A stretch of DNA of 64,000 nucleotides from Mya arenaria (taxonomy: Eukaryota; Mollusca; Bivalvia; Myida; Myidae): positions 66,040,094-66,104,093 of the forward strand of contig NC_069134.1 of NCBI RefSeq assembly GCF_026914265.1, given 5' to 3'. The translations under genes were made by a program, and so were the position numbers. Below, piece by piece: positions 63,870 through 64,000 of this stretch. The notes under the pieces were generated by a model. The model did no database searches, was not told where the DNA came from, and saw only the letters and a list, made by a program, of their open reading frames with translations. Every line of letters begins with the position of its first letter. Within the stretch, counting starts at the first letter, position 1.

Positions 63870-63971
63870 TTATCTGAGTTTTGGAGGAGGCCTAACTGGT
63901 GTGAGCTGGTCAAATACAGTAGCTGCTTGAGGGTCAGGGTTTTCTTGATTGGATTTCCCGTCGACAAAGTG
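63870..63971 (-). CDS. Probable terminal coding exon of an unidentified gene
   Basis: After 'tttcatatcag', 33 codons follow (HFVDGKSNQENPDPQAATVF, then DQLTPVRPPPKLR) and end in TAA at 63870. Composition looks like a real, polar, proline-rich C-terminus, and the other frames are poor. The upstream exons lie beyond the right edge. I do not recognise the family. The phase at the acceptor is most simply 0. AATAAA at 63706-63701 is correctly placed for its 3' end. Confidence 0.5.
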   Translation of the reverse strand, partial: HFVDGKSNQENPDPQAATVFDQLTPVRPPPKLR

Positions 63972-64000
63972 CTGATATGAAAATAAGAAATCTATGAAAT

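Overview
The window is eukaryotic genomic DNA. Its genes are split by introns with GT-AG junctions, gene density is low, and tandem repeats, terminal-inverted-repeat (TIR) elements and tRNA-like SINEs are abundant. Several repeats (the GTCTCCCC-ended element with 'aggtcaaaggtcaagg' cores, the AGAGCTGT-ended element, and a TTAAAGCTGCAC foldback) are types I associate with bivalve genomes, so a bivalve mollusc is the best guess. Species cannot be told. No retrovirus-like or Polinton-like element was recognised.

Layout: (1) about 388-7565 (+): the 3' part of a TRIM-like gene, with a coiled-coil-type exon, a 5.9 kb intron, and an exon for a six-bladed beta-propeller. (2) 11257-18371 (-), with a probable 5' UTR exon near 19710: a complete FBXW9-type F-box/WD40 gene (8 coding exons, 449 aa). 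(3) 19921-47116 (+): a complete TTC39A/B-type gene of up to 18 coding exons, with two alternative first exons (636 or 654 aa). It is head to head with FBXW9 across about 210 bp. Its last long intron holds an antisense, intronless B-box/propeller gene (41383-42598) whose frame is broken once. (4) 53991-61568 (-), with a probable 5' UTR exon near 62613: a complete SLC35B3 (Golgi PAPS transporter 2) gene, 9 coding exons, 387 aa. (5) 63870-63971 (-): a probable terminal exon of an unidentified gene running off the right edge. Exon lengths and splice phases were checked by hand; the three complete genes give totals divisible by three.

The most unusual signal is at exon-intron borders. In three unrelated genes the last bases of an exon plus its 5' splice site have been amplified into a tandem array that starts exactly at the real splice donor: the TRIM-like gene (27-bp unit, about 33 copies), TTC39 exon 9 (about 72 bp, 5 copies) and SLC35B3 exon 8 (39/45 bp, about 21 copies). 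All unit lengths are multiples of three, and most units keep a usable GT donor. The terminal exon of SLC35B3 is also triplicated across its stop codon. Separately, TTC39 intron 2 contains a 3.5-kb array of a 28-bp repeat whose core, CCACTAGAGGGC, fits the animal CTCF consensus. A Harbinger-like MITE in FBXW9 inserted into a splice donor and seems to have rebuilt it.

The remaining sequence is intronic or intergenic, AT-rich, and populated by non-autonomous DNA elements and SINE-like fragments. No functional link between the four main genes is implied beyond adjacency and the shared FBXW9/TTC39 promoter region.
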